Counted from the first letter of the stretch, positions 26,705 through 35,318 are shown. The stretch is 39,261 bases of DNA from Caryophanales bacterium (GCA_016282415.1 JAEEKO010000073.1:1-39261); one strand, 5' to 3'. Numbers and translations: made by a program. Notes: generated from the sequence alone by a model not told the origin.

Positions 26705-27061
26705 ATGGATAAAAAAGCAGAATTTAAGAAATTTGCTAGTGCCCATCCGGAATTAAATAAAGCTGTTAACAAAAAACAAGTTACATGGCAAGAGTTATAT
26801 CAGACATATGATATTTATGGTGCCGATTCTAATGTATGGGATGAATATTTAAAAAATGATGGTGTTGATATTAATCGGATTAAAGATTCTTTAAAAAATA
26901 TTGATTATGATAAATTACAAGAATCAATTACTAATGCTAAAAAAGCTTTAGGGGTAATTGGAACATTGATTGGTATGAAAACTACTGATGTTGCTAATAA
27001 TATTAATAATCCAGTAAACGCGAGTAAAGCCAGTAACATAAATAGTGTGTTTGAGGATTAA
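26705..27061 (+). CDS. YlbD-like putative coat protein
   Basis: KKAEFKKFASAHPELNKAVNKKQVTWQELYQTYDIYGADSNVWDEY; followed by YlbE-like gene. Confidence 0.6.
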   Translation: MDKKAEFKKFASAHPELNKAVNKKQVTWQELYQTYDIYGADSNVWDEYLKNDGVDINRIKDSLKNIDYDKLQESITNAKKALGVIGTLIGMKTTDVANNINNPVNASKASNINSVFED

Positions 27062-27062
27062 T

Positions 27063-27278
27063 ATGGCACCATCAGTATTAATGGAATTAAAGCAAAATCC
27101 AAAATATTATAATTATTTATTATTAAATAGTAATTATTTAAAAGTTCTTAATCGTTATGGCTTTAAATTGTATAAAAAAATAATTGATGAACAATATCAT
27201 CTTACTGGTATGGATCGCGTTAACAAATTGGTAGATAAAGTAACGTTTATTAACAATGTTATAGAAAGTGTAAAGTAG
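27063..27278 (+). CDS. YlbE-like protein
   Basis: LMELKQNPKYYNYLLLNSNYLKVLNRYGFKLYKKII...GMDRVNKLVDKVTFINNV; ATG 27063 immediately after the upstream stop. Confidence 0.55.
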   Translation: MAPSVLMELKQNPKYYNYLLLNSNYLKVLNRYGFKLYKKIIDEQYHLTGMDRVNKLVDKVTFINNVIESVK

Positions 27279-27489
27279 TTAATATTTATTGTATTTTATC
27301 AAAAATTTGTTATAATAAAAGTATGATAGGAAGGGAATAAAGTAGGATGAGAAAGAGATTAAGCAAAAAAGGTTTTACATTAGTTGAATTATTAGCAGTT
27401 ATCGTAGTTCTTGCAATCTTAGTATTACTTGCAATGCCACGTGTTACATCAATGATGGAAAAGAGTAGAGTAAATTCATTTGCAGTTGA
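27270..27489 (+). repeat. Tandem duplication unit copy A (promoter plus pilin N-terminus)
   Basis: Aligned with 27971-28190 at constant offset 701; 27365-27483 identical to 28066-28184. Confidence 0.9.
27289..27316 (+). promoter_or_regulatory. Pilin gene promoter candidate (also duplicated at 27990-28017)
   Basis: TTGTAT, 16 nt, TATAAT with upstream TG. Confidence 0.55.
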
Positions 27490-27892
27490 AGCAAACGAAA
27501 TTGAAAAACTTGCAGAAACAGCATATAATGACAAAATATTAAATGGTGTTACTGGTCTTGGAACTACGCCATGCTTTACTGTTGATCAATTAATTTCTGA
27601 TGGATATCTTGATAAAGATAAAGGTGAAGTTCAAGGTGTTATCGTATTAGAAATTCCAGATGCAAGTGCTACTGATCAAAGTGTTAAAGCTCATATGTAT
27701 TTATCAAAAGATAAATATTTCATCAAAAATTTAACATCAAAAGCAAAAACTAATAACGTTAGTAAAGGTGCTAATAAAAAATACAGTGCTTGTTCTAGTA
27801 CTACAGCTGCAATTACTTGTACATCAGATGCTGGTGTTACTACTGTAAAATGTATTAACGGTACTACAGAGACAGCTATTCAAGGTTTATAA
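27347..27892 (+). CDS. Type IV pilin-like protein
   Basis: SKKGFTLVELLAVIVVLAILVLLAMPRVTSMMEKSRVNSFAVEANEI; CFTVDQLI head motif. Confidence 0.92.
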   Translation: MRKRLSKKGFTLVELLAVIVVLAILVLLAMPRVTSMMEKSRVNSFAVEANEIEKLAETAYNDKILNGVTGLGTTPCFTVDQLISDGYLDKDKGEVQGVIVLEIPDASATDQSVKAHMYLSKDKYFIKNLTSKAKTNNVSKGANKKYSACSSTTAAITCTSDAGVTTVKCINGTTETAIQGL

Positions 27893-27910
27893 TACATAGC
27901 ATTATAAATT

Positions 27911-27947
27911 AGTTAATATAATGGAAATATTATATTAACTTTTTTTA
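27911..27947 (+). terminator. Intrinsic terminator
   Basis: AGTTAATATAAT-ggaaat-ATTATATTAACT then T-run. Confidence 0.85.
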
Positions 27948-27970
27948 TGCCAATATAATGTTATATAAAT

Positions 27971-28190
27971 GTAAAGTAAATAATATTTGTTGTATTTTAT
28001 TAAAAATTTGTTATAATAAAAGTATGATAGGAGAGGAATAAAATATGATGGGAAAGAGATTCAATAAAAAAGGTTTTACATTAGTTGAATTATTAGCAGT
28101 TATCGTAGTTCTTGCAATCTTAGTATTACTTGCAATGCCACGTGTTACATCAATGATGGAAAAGAGTAGAGTAAATTCATTTGCGGTTGA
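27971..28190 (+). repeat. Tandem duplication unit copy B
   Basis: See copy A. Confidence 0.9.
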
Positions 28191-28584
28191 AGCCAATGAA
28201 ATTTTAAAAGTTGCTCAAACTGCTTATAATGATCATTTATTAAATGGTACAGATGATGGTACTATGCCTTGTTATACAGTTGATAAATTAATTGCTGATG
28301 GTTATCTAGATAAAGATAAAGGTGAAATTGTTGGTGCAATTGTATTAGAAATTCCTTCTGCAACTGCAACTAATCAAAATGTTATAACTCACATGTATTT
28401 ATCAAAAGGTGACTATTACATGAAAAATGTAATAACTAAAGCTAAAAGTTCTAATGTTGTAAAACTTTCAAATTTATATAGTGCTTGTACTGGTTCTGGT
28501 ACTGTTACTTGTACAGCTTCTGGAACAAATGCTGCTACAGTTAAATGTGGATCAACAACAATTAGTTCTTTACCAACTACATAG
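28048..28584 (+). CDS. Type IV pilin-like protein (paralogue)
   Basis: NKKGFTLVELLAVIVVLAILVLLAMPRVTSMMEKSRVNSFAVEANEI; CYTVDKLI head motif; start aligned to 27347 at +701. Confidence 0.92.
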   Translation: MGKRFNKKGFTLVELLAVIVVLAILVLLAMPRVTSMMEKSRVNSFAVEANEILKVAQTAYNDHLLNGTDDGTMPCYTVDKLIADGYLDKDKGEIVGAIVLEIPSATATNQNVITHMYLSKGDYYMKNVITKAKSSNVVKLSNLYSACTGSGTVTCTASGTNAATVKCGSTTISSLPTT

Positions 28585-28600
28585 GATTAAGAATATTAAA

Positions 28601-28627
28601 AAGAAGTTATTGTTAACTTCTTTTTTT
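28601..28627 (+). terminator. Intrinsic terminator
   Basis: AAGAAGTTA-ttg-TTAACTTCTTTTTTT. Confidence 0.8.
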
Positions 28628-28689
28628 GTGACATTGATTTAAGAATAAAAAAATGCTATTATAAATAATAGAGAATGATAGGTGATAAC

Positions 28690-30102
28690 ATGAATAAAAA
28701 GGGTTTTACATTAGTTGAATTATTAGCAGTTATTGTGGTTTTAGCGATTCTTGCGCTTTTAGCTATTCCGCGTGTTATTTCGATTATGGAAAAATCTCGT
28801 GTTAGTGCTTTTACGGTTGAAGCTAATGAAATTATTAAATCTGCTCAAAATGCTTATGGTAGTAAAGTTTTGTCAGAGGAAGAAATGAATCATCCGGTGT
28901 GCTTTACGATCGACCAATTAATTAAAGGTGGTTATTTAGATAAAGATAAAGATGATGTTAAGGGTGTTATTGTTATTGATTTAATTCATGGTAGCGATAT
29001 TGCTGATACTAATGAAGTTATTTATACTTATTTATCTAAAACGGATTTTTATATTAGAAAAAATGACGGTATTAAAAACAAGGTTGTAAATTCAGATGTC
29101 GTTAAAAGTAAAGGTGCGGCTATTTATAGTGACTGTACAACTACATGTACCGCAACTGATGGGGGAGTATCAGTTAAGTGTGGTGATACGGAAATTACTG
29201 GTATCGTTTCTAGTCCGGTAGAAGAAGCTTGTGATTACGAACGTAATCATGAATGGATTTTTAGTTATAAAGGTAGTATTGATGAATTTGAAGTACCTTG
29301 TGGGGGTTATTATAAATTAGAAGTATGGGGAGCTCAGGGTGGTTCTTATAGTGATACTTACCATGGCGGTTATGGTGGTTATGCTGTTGGTAGTATCCAT
29401 TTAACTAATACTGATAAACTTTATGTTGGTGTTGGTGGCAGAGGAACCCATGTTGGAAACTTTGTTACTGGTGATGGTGGTTATAATGGTGGTGGTGCTG
29501 TTACTGGTTCATGGTCGGATCAAAATGAACGTCGTTCAACTGGTGGTGGTGCAACACATATTGCTTTAAATAATAATTTAGGAGAATTAAAGCATTATTC
29601 TGATCATCAAAGTGATGTTTTAATTGTTGCTGGTGGTGGCGGTGGTGGTCATGCTAATCAAGTAATGATCACTAGTAGTTATTATACTGGCGGATTTGGT
29701 GTTGGTGGTTCGGGTGGTGGAACTACTGGCGGTATGGCTTTAGGTCAACAATATGATGATCCAGTAACGGCACGTGGTGGTTGGCAAGAACAAACACCAA
29801 GTGAAACTCGTGGTAGTTTTGGTCAGGGCGGTCAAGCTCAAATAGGAGAAACTAATTATGGTATTTATGATGGTGCCGGTGCAGGTTGGTATGGTGGTGA
29901 GCGTAGTTGGCGTGCTTCCGGCGGTGGATCAGGGCATTTATCAACTAGTTTAATCAATGGTCATATGTCATGCTTTAATTGTATGGAAACTGAAGATAGT
30001 GTAACTACTAATGTTAATAGTGCAAATGCTACTGCAACTTCTGGGGTTCCTAAAAAAGATGATGGATATGCAAAAATCACTTATTTAGGTGGCCATTTGT
30101 AA
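28690..30102 (+). CDS. Type IV pilin-like protein with C-terminal Gly-rich (ALK/LTK-like) domain
   Basis: NKKGFTLVELLAVIVVLAILALLAIPRV; CFTIDQLI pilin head; FSYKGSIDEFEVPCGGYYKLEVWGAQGGS...LIVAGGGGGG...AKITYLGG. Confidence 0.9.
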   Translation: MNKKGFTLVELLAVIVVLAILALLAIPRVISIMEKSRVSAFTVEANEIIKSAQNAYGSKVLSEEEMNHPVCFTIDQLIKGGYLDKDKDDVKGVIVIDLIHGSDIADTNEVIYTYLSKTDFYIRKNDGIKNKVVNSDVVKSKGAAIYSDCTTTCTATDGGVSVKCGDTEITGIVSSPVEEACDYERNHEWIFSYKGSIDEFEVPCGGYYKLEVWGAQGGSYSDTYHGGYGGYAVGSIHLTNTDKLYVGVGGRGTHVGNFVTGDGGYNGGGAVTGSWSDQNERRSTGGGATHIALNNNLGELKHYSDHQSDVLIVAGGGGGGHANQVMITSSYYTGGFGVGGSGGGTTGGMALGQQYDDPVTARGGWQEQTPSETRGSFGQGGQAQIGETNYGIYDGAGAGWYGGERSWRASGGGSGHLSTSLINGHMSCFNCMETEDSVTTNVNSANATATSGVPKKDDGYAKITYLGGHL

Positions 30103-30130
30103 AAATTCAAGTTAACTTGAATTTTTTTTT
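30103..30130 (+). terminator. Intrinsic terminator
   Basis: AAATTCAAG-TTAA-CTTGAATTTTTTTTTT. Confidence 0.85.
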
Positions 30131-30161
30131 GGTTTTCTTTATAATTGAATTGGTGATAGCG

Positions 30162-31058
30162 ATGATTATAGGAAGTCATGTTAGTTTTAAAGGTGATCAA
30201 TTATTAGGTAGCGTTAAAGAAGCTATTAGTTATGGTGCTAATACTTTTATGTTTTATACGGGAGCACCACAAAATACGATGCGTTCACCAATAAATGATA
30301 CATATACTAACGAAGCTAAAACATTAATGGCAGCAAATAACATTGATATTAATAACGTTGTTTGTCATGCTCCATATATTATTAATTTAGCCGATTATGA
30401 AAATGATGATAAATATAATTTTGGAATAAATTTTTTAATTCAAGAATTAAAACGAATTGAAGCATTGGGTGTTAAATATTTAGTAGTTCATCCTGGTTCT
30501 AGTTTAAAACTAGATCGTATGGAAGCACTAAAAGCAATTGGTAATGCTTTTAAAATTGCTCTTACTCGTACTGATCATGCCGAGATTTTAGTGGAAACGA
30601 TGGCTGGTAAAGGTAGTGAATGTGGTACGAATTTAAACGAAATCAAACTAATCCTAGATACTTGTGATAATCCACGTTTAAAAGTATGTTTAGATACCTG
30701 TCATTTAAATGATTCAGGTGTTGATATTAACGAATTTGAACAATATTTAACGGATTTTGATAACTTAATTGGAATTGATAAAATTGGTTGTGTTCATATT
30801 AACGATAGTAAAAATGAATTAGGTTCTCATAAAGACCGCCATGAAAATATTGGCTTTGGAACTATTGGTTTTGATGCATTAATTAAAGTTATTAATAATC
30901 CTCAATTAAAAGATGTTCCTAAGATTTTAGAAACACCTTATATTAAGATTAATGATAATTTAAGTTTAGCACCATACAAAGAAGAAATTGCAATGATTAA
31001 AAGTGGAACCTTTAATCCCGAATTAATTAATTTAATTAAAGATAATGCTGGTATTTAA
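30162..31058 (+). CDS. nfo: Endonuclease IV
   Basis: IGSHVSFKG, VVHPGSSL, LVETMAGKGSECG, VCLDTCHLNDSG, HINDSKNELGSHKDRHENIGFG; start at ATG 30162 behind GGTGAT. Confidence 0.94.
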   Translation: MIIGSHVSFKGDQLLGSVKEAISYGANTFMFYTGAPQNTMRSPINDTYTNEAKTLMAANNIDINNVVCHAPYIINLADYENDDKYNFGINFLIQELKRIEALGVKYLVVHPGSSLKLDRMEALKAIGNAFKIALTRTDHAEILVETMAGKGSECGTNLNEIKLILDTCDNPRLKVCLDTCHLNDSGVDINEFEQYLTDFDNLIGIDKIGCVHINDSKNELGSHKDRHENIGFGTIGFDALIKVINNPQLKDVPKILETPYIKINDNLSLAPYKEEIAMIKSGTFNPELINLIKDNAGI

Positions 31059-31293
31059 TTAAGACCTCGTGATAGAGGTTTTTTAATTTGGTAAAATTAT
31101 CACTAGTAAAATAAGTTTGATAATTATCAATATTAAAATCCTCTAAATGATTTAAGATATCTAAATCATTATGCATAAAACTTAAAATATTATTAAACTC
31201 TTCATCATTTAAATAGATACCCTTACTAATAAAGTAATTTTTGATGGTATCATTATCAACATTATGGAGATAATTAACAATCATGTTTTTCAT
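31036..31293 (-). CDS. Small helical protein, possibly DUF2624/YqfT-like
   Basis: 85 aa; TTAGGTGATTAAATG start; position next to nfo matches B. subtilis yqfS-yqfT neighbourhood (weak). Confidence 0.45.
   Translation of the reverse strand: MKNMIVNYLHNVDNDTIKNYFISKGIYLNDEEFNNILSFMHNDLDILNHLEDFNIDNYQTYFTSDNFTKLKNLYHEVLIKYQHYL
31061..31087. terminator. Terminator between nfo and the minus-strand small ORF
   Basis: GACCTC-gtgata-GAGGTTTTTT; overlaps the minus ORF 3' end. Confidence 0.65.
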
Positions 31294-31354
31294 TTAATCA
31301 CCTAATTAATAGTATGAAATAGTTATTTCTTTTAATACTAATAATGGTGATTAA

Positions 31355-33187
31355 ATGAAAAAAGTAATAACTGGAATAACTTGTTTTTTATTTATTCTTA
31401 TTACTATTTTTTATATATCAATTTTAAAACAACATGATTTATATTATGAAGAGTATTTAAAGAAAACCAATAATATTATTTCGTTTGGTAATCCGCCCCG
31501 TGGTGATATTTATGATGTCAATCATAAGTTATTGGTACGAAGCGTTAAAGTAAGGAATATTGCTTATGCTTATATTAAAAAAACTAATCAAATCGAGATT
31601 GCGGAAACTTTAGCACAATATAGTAATTTTAATAATATTGATGATGCCGTTATGAATGACTATAGTAATAATAAATATGGTAAGTTGGTTAAATTAAGTG
31701 CATTAGAAATGCAAGCTGCTTATATTTATTATTTAATGAATAATGGTAAACGTTTTGAATATAAGCTTATTTTTACGGATGTAACTTCAGAGACGCTTGA
31801 CCAAATCTTAAGTCTTAACCTACCGGGTGTAGTATCATATGATACTTATCGTCGCTACTATTATTATGATACTTATTTTAATGATATTATTGGTACGGTA
31901 GGAAAGATAAAAAAAGAAGATATTGATGATTATTTAACAAATGGATATGCTTTAAGTGATGAAGTTGGTATCTCTTATTTAGAAGAAGCTTATGAACCAT
32001 ATTTAAAGGGTTCTAAAGCTATTTATCGTATTAATGAGGATAATTCATTAACTAAGCTTAAAGATGAAGCTAAAGGGGCGGATTTAATCTTAAATATTGA
32101 TATTGATTTACAAAGAGATATTGAAGCAGATTTAAAACACAAGATTCTAGAATTAAAGCAGTTAAAAAATACGGAATATTATCATACTAGCTATGTCATT
32201 GTAAGTAATCCAAATACGGGTGGAATTATAGCAATGGCGGGAGTTAATTTAATTAATAATGATTATAAAACTCCTTTATATAGTAATAAGACGATTGATA
32301 TTTTAACTAAAAGTTATGTTATGGGTTCAGTGATTAAAGGAGCTAGTCAAAGTGTTGCTTATCAATATGATGTTATTAATCGTGGTAAGTATATTAAAGA
32401 TAGTTGTGTTAAATTATATAGTTTAAACCCAAAATGTAGTTTTAAAGATTTAGGAAATATTAATGATATTACAGCATTAAAATATTCATCAAATTATTAT
32501 CAATTTATTAATGCGATTAAAGTTAGTGGTAATACTTATAAAAATAATATGAAATTAAGGGTGAGTAAGGAAGACTTTGATAAATATCGTAATTTATTTA
32601 AAGAGTATGGTTTAGGAACGACTACTGGTATTGATGTCATGGAGTATGTTCCTAAAAGTGGTAATATCATTGCTCCCGATTTATTACTTAATTTAAGTAT
32701 TGGTCAATATGATTCATATACTCCAATTAGTTTAACGCAATATATTAATACGATTGCAAATGGGGGTAATCGTTATAAATTAAATATTGTTAAAGAAGTT
32801 ATTATGGATGATCAGGTTATTCTAAATAATAATGGTATTTTATTAAATAAGGTAAGTATTAATTTAGATGATTTAAAACGGATTCAAGAAGGTTTTAGGG
32901 AAGTGTTGGATCATGGAACTGGTTGGGGTTATATTAATTTAGCTTATAAACCCGCAGGTAAAACCGGAACCAGTGAAACATTTATGGATAGCGATGGTGA
33001 TTTAAAAGATGACTTAAAAACGATTACCGAAACCTCAGCAATGTATTTTCCTTATGATAACCCGAAGTATTCAATTGTCATAATTAGTCCTAATTCAAGT
33101 CATTATTTAGGAAAAACGGACTATATCGCACCAATTAATAGTAAAATTAGTAAGAAACTAACAAAAAATATGTTTGAAAATTACTAA
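31355..33187 (+). CDS. Class B penicillin-binding protein (transpeptidase)
   Basis: PPRGDIYDVNHKLL, SVIK (SxxK), SSN, GKTGTSET motifs; N-terminal TM. Confidence 0.9.
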   Translation: MKKVITGITCFLFILITIFYISILKQHDLYYEEYLKKTNNIISFGNPPRGDIYDVNHKLLVRSVKVRNIAYAYIKKTNQIEIAETLAQYSNFNNIDDAVMNDYSNNKYGKLVKLSALEMQAAYIYYLMNNGKRFEYKLIFTDVTSETLDQILSLNLPGVVSYDTYRRYYYYDTYFNDIIGTVGKIKKEDIDDYLTNGYALSDEVGISYLEEAYEPYLKGSKAIYRINEDNSLTKLKDEAKGADLILNIDIDLQRDIEADLKHKILELKQLKNTEYYHTSYVIVSNPNTGGIIAMAGVNLINNDYKTPLYSNKTIDILTKSYVMGSVIKGASQSVAYQYDVINRGKYIKDSCVKLYSLNPKCSFKDLGNINDITALKYSSNYYQFINAIKVSGNTYKNNMKLRVSKEDFDKYRNLFKEYGLGTTTGIDVMEYVPKSGNIIAPDLLLNLSIGQYDSYTPISLTQYINTIANGGNRYKLNIVKEVIMDDQVILNNNGILLNKVSINLDDLKRIQEGFREVLDHGTGWGYINLAYKPAGKTGTSETFMDSDGDLKDDLKTITETSAMYFPYDNPKYSIVIISPNSSHYLGKTDYIAPINSKISKKLTKNMFENY

Positions 33188-33232
33188 ATATTTGGTATAA
33201 TACTAATGAACTTTTTTGAAGGAGGCGTAATT

Positions 33233-33400
33233 ATGGCTAAAAATGAAAACAGAGTATATGTAGATATTAAATGTAGTGAATGTGGAGTTCTAACAAGAAG
33301 ACCTATTTCTAAGAATAAAAAGAATACTACTGAAAAGATAGAAATTAATAAATATTGCCCAAGATGTAATAAACATACTGTCTTTAAAGAAAAAAAATAA
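33233..33400 (+). CDS. rpmG: 50S ribosomal protein L33 (Cys4 form)
   Basis: VDIKCSECGVLTRRPISKNKKNTTEKIEINKYCPRCNKHTVFKE; GGAGG SD. Confidence 0.93.
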   Translation: MAKNENRVYVDIKCSECGVLTRRPISKNKKNTTEKIEINKYCPRCNKHTVFKEKK

Positions 33401-33415
33401 TATTAGGAGTAATTT

Positions 33416-33976
33416 ATGTATATTAATGTTAATGATATTAAAAACGGCATGACTATTAAATATGAAGGTAATATTTATATTGTTTTAGAGTTTGGTCATG
33501 TTAAACCAGGTAAGGGTGCTGCATTTGTTAATGCTAAGTTAAAAAATTTAAGAACTGGTTCAATTACTGAAGAACGTTTTAATTCAGGTATTAAGTTAGA
33601 AAAAGCTCATGTTGAACGTAAACCAATGTTATTTTTATATGCCAGTGGTGATAATTATGTCTTCATGGATAATAACACTTATGAACAAGCTGAAATTCCT
33701 ACAAGTCAATTAGGAGAGAATGTTAAATTCTTAAAAGAAAACTTAGAAATTTCAATTCAATATTATGAAGGTGAAATCATTGGTATTGATTTACCAGAAA
33801 AAGTTGAATATAAGATTATTGAATGTGAACCTGCTGTTAAAGGTAATACAACTAATAATGCATTAAAAGATGCTAAGATTGAAACTGGATTAGTTGTTAA
33901 AGTTCCACTATTTGTTGAAAATGGTGAAAGTATTATCGTTTCAACTAAGGATGGACAATATTCAAGTAGAGCATAA
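33416..33976 (+). CDS. efp: Elongation factor P
   Basis: NDIKNGMTIKYEGNIYIVLEFGHVKPGKGAAFVNAKLKNLRTG...ETGLVVKVPLFVENGESIIVSTKDGQYSSRA. Confidence 0.96.
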   Translation: MYINVNDIKNGMTIKYEGNIYIVLEFGHVKPGKGAAFVNAKLKNLRTGSITEERFNSGIKLEKAHVERKPMLFLYASGDNYVFMDNNTYEQAEIPTSQLGENVKFLKENLEISIQYYEGEIIGIDLPEKVEYKIIECEPAVKGNTTNNALKDAKIETGLVVKVPLFVENGESIIVSTKDGQYSSRA

Positions 33977-33996
33977 CAATGTTATGCTTTTTTTAT
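33971..33996 (+). terminator. Intrinsic terminator after efp
   Basis: GCATAACA-a-TGTTATGCTTTTTTT. Confidence 0.88.
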
Positions 33997-34001
33997 GCCT
34001 G

Positions 34002-34014
34002 AAAAGTGTCAAAT
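34002..34014 (+). repeat. 13-mer AAAAGTGTCAAAT, copy 3
   Basis: Exact copy, upstream of orf34082. Confidence 0.9.
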
Positions 34015-34081
34015 GAATGGTTAATGTGATAATTATTGCTTATTACCGTGATATAATGAATTTATAAAATATGGTGATAGT

Positions 34082-34363
34082 ATGAATAAAGAAGAACCAC
34101 ATTATTTAAAATTTAATAGTGAAAACGAGAAAAAGAAATATGAATTAATGAAGATGCATAATCAAATGAATGCTGCTCAAAAAGCTACTTCAAGTCAAAA
34201 GACGAATAGTGCCCAAGTATTAAATCTCGTTTCCAATAAAACTGGTCAAAGTAATGTTACTAATGATTCATCAGGATTTACTAATGCCTTATTGGTAACA
34301 TTAATTACCGGATTTGTTGGTGGGATTATTGCCACAGTGTTATTTATTTTCTTAAACAGGTAA
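34082..34363 (+). CDS. Small C-tail-anchored membrane protein of unknown function
   Basis: Hydrophilic N-terminus, C-terminal TM FTNALLVTLITGFVGGIIATVLFIFLNR; TATAAT 34052-34057 and GGTGAT SD. Confidence 0.7.
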   Translation: MNKEEPHYLKFNSENEKKKYELMKMHNQMNAAQKATSSQKTNSAQVLNLVSNKTGQSNVTNDSSGFTNALLVTLITGFVGGIIATVLFIFLNR

Positions 34364-34373
34364 GGTGATTTAA

Positions 34374-35126
34374 ATGACAATGGAAGAAGCTAATAATGAA
34401 ATATTAAAAATCAGCGAAAACCCAGGATTAAGTAGTGATGCTAAAAAGAGTCGTATTCGTGTATATCAAACTTATATTATGAGTTTGAATAGTGAAGAAG
34501 AAATCTTTAGGGCAATGAAAGAATATACTGCTTCAGTAGGAATTTTTATAAGATTAACAAACGGATTGTATCAATGTCTTCCGAAGGTTGCTGATAATGA
34601 ATTATTCTTAAGGGGTTATATTTTAGAATCGAGTGTTTGTAAAGAATTAGCAGCAAAAAATATTAATTATACTCATACCGATTTAAAATTAACTTATATT
34701 CCTGAATATGAAGCAAGATATAATGCGAATTTATCTGATGTGTCAGCGGCAATTTTGTTATATGATCATATTTTAAAAATTCAGAATATTAAAAACAATC
34801 AAATAACTACGGTATCTCATAATTTAGCTGAGTTATTAAGTTCGGAGATTATTTATAAAGAATTAAGACAAAAATATGTTGATCGTAGTGGTCACGTAGC
34901 GGTGAAAACAATTACTAAATCAAAGGAACAATTAGAACAAGATTACCAAAAAGCGATTATTATGATTAATGAACTATATAATCATAATATGGTGTTAGAT
35001 AACGCTACTAAACAAATTGCATTAGATTTAATCCGTGATTTATTTGATAGTTACCAAGAAGATAAGTTTAAATTTCCAAGTGTTTTAATCGATCAAATTG
35101 ATACTCCAGATAATCTAATTGCATAA
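34374..35126 (+). CDS. Soluble helical protein of unknown function
   Basis: 250-aa ORF with GGTGAT SD, 10 nt after orf34082. Confidence 0.75.
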   Translation: MTMEEANNEILKISENPGLSSDAKKSRIRVYQTYIMSLNSEEEIFRAMKEYTASVGIFIRLTNGLYQCLPKVADNELFLRGYILESSVCKELAAKNINYTHTDLKLTYIPEYEARYNANLSDVSAAILLYDHILKIQNIKNNQITTVSHNLAELLSSEIIYKELRQKYVDRSGHVAVKTITKSKEQLEQDYQKAIIMINELYNHNMVLDNATKQIALDLIRDLFDSYQEDKFKFPSVLIDQIDTPDNLIA

Positions 35127-35130
35127 TTTT

Positions 35131-35159
35131 TTGACAAAAATCATTAATTTTGTTATATT
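35131..35159 (+). promoter_or_regulatory. Promoter of T-box/HAD/tyrS operon
   Basis: TTGACA (35131-35136), 17 nt, TATATT (35154-35159). Confidence 0.75.
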
Positions 35160-35164
35160 TAATT

Positions 35165-35296
35165 TGTTAGTGATGAACAGCCTTACAACCTGGGAGCTAA
35201 ATCGTTAATTCGCGTTATGAATGAAAGTGCATGATAACTCATGAATTAAGGTGGTACCACGGAAATGTTTCGTCCTTAAGTTCAATGAGTTTTTTA
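35165..35296 (+). ncRNA. T-box riboswitch with very short Stem I, candidate Tyr (UAC) specifier
   Basis: AAGGTGGTACCACGG T-box core at 35249-35263 and CGTCCTTaagTTCaATGAGTTTTTT terminator; TAC(A) at 35184-35186 in the stem-loop TTAG...CAG-CCTTACAAC-CTG...CTAA. Confidence 0.85.
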
Positions 35297-35318
35297 TTTT
35301 TTAAGTATGGTGATGATA

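Noticed and set aside
27310-28196. Two paralogous minus-strand ORFs (27310-27534, 28011-28196)
   Set aside because: Similarity between them is explained by the duplicated pilin N-terminal region on the other strand.
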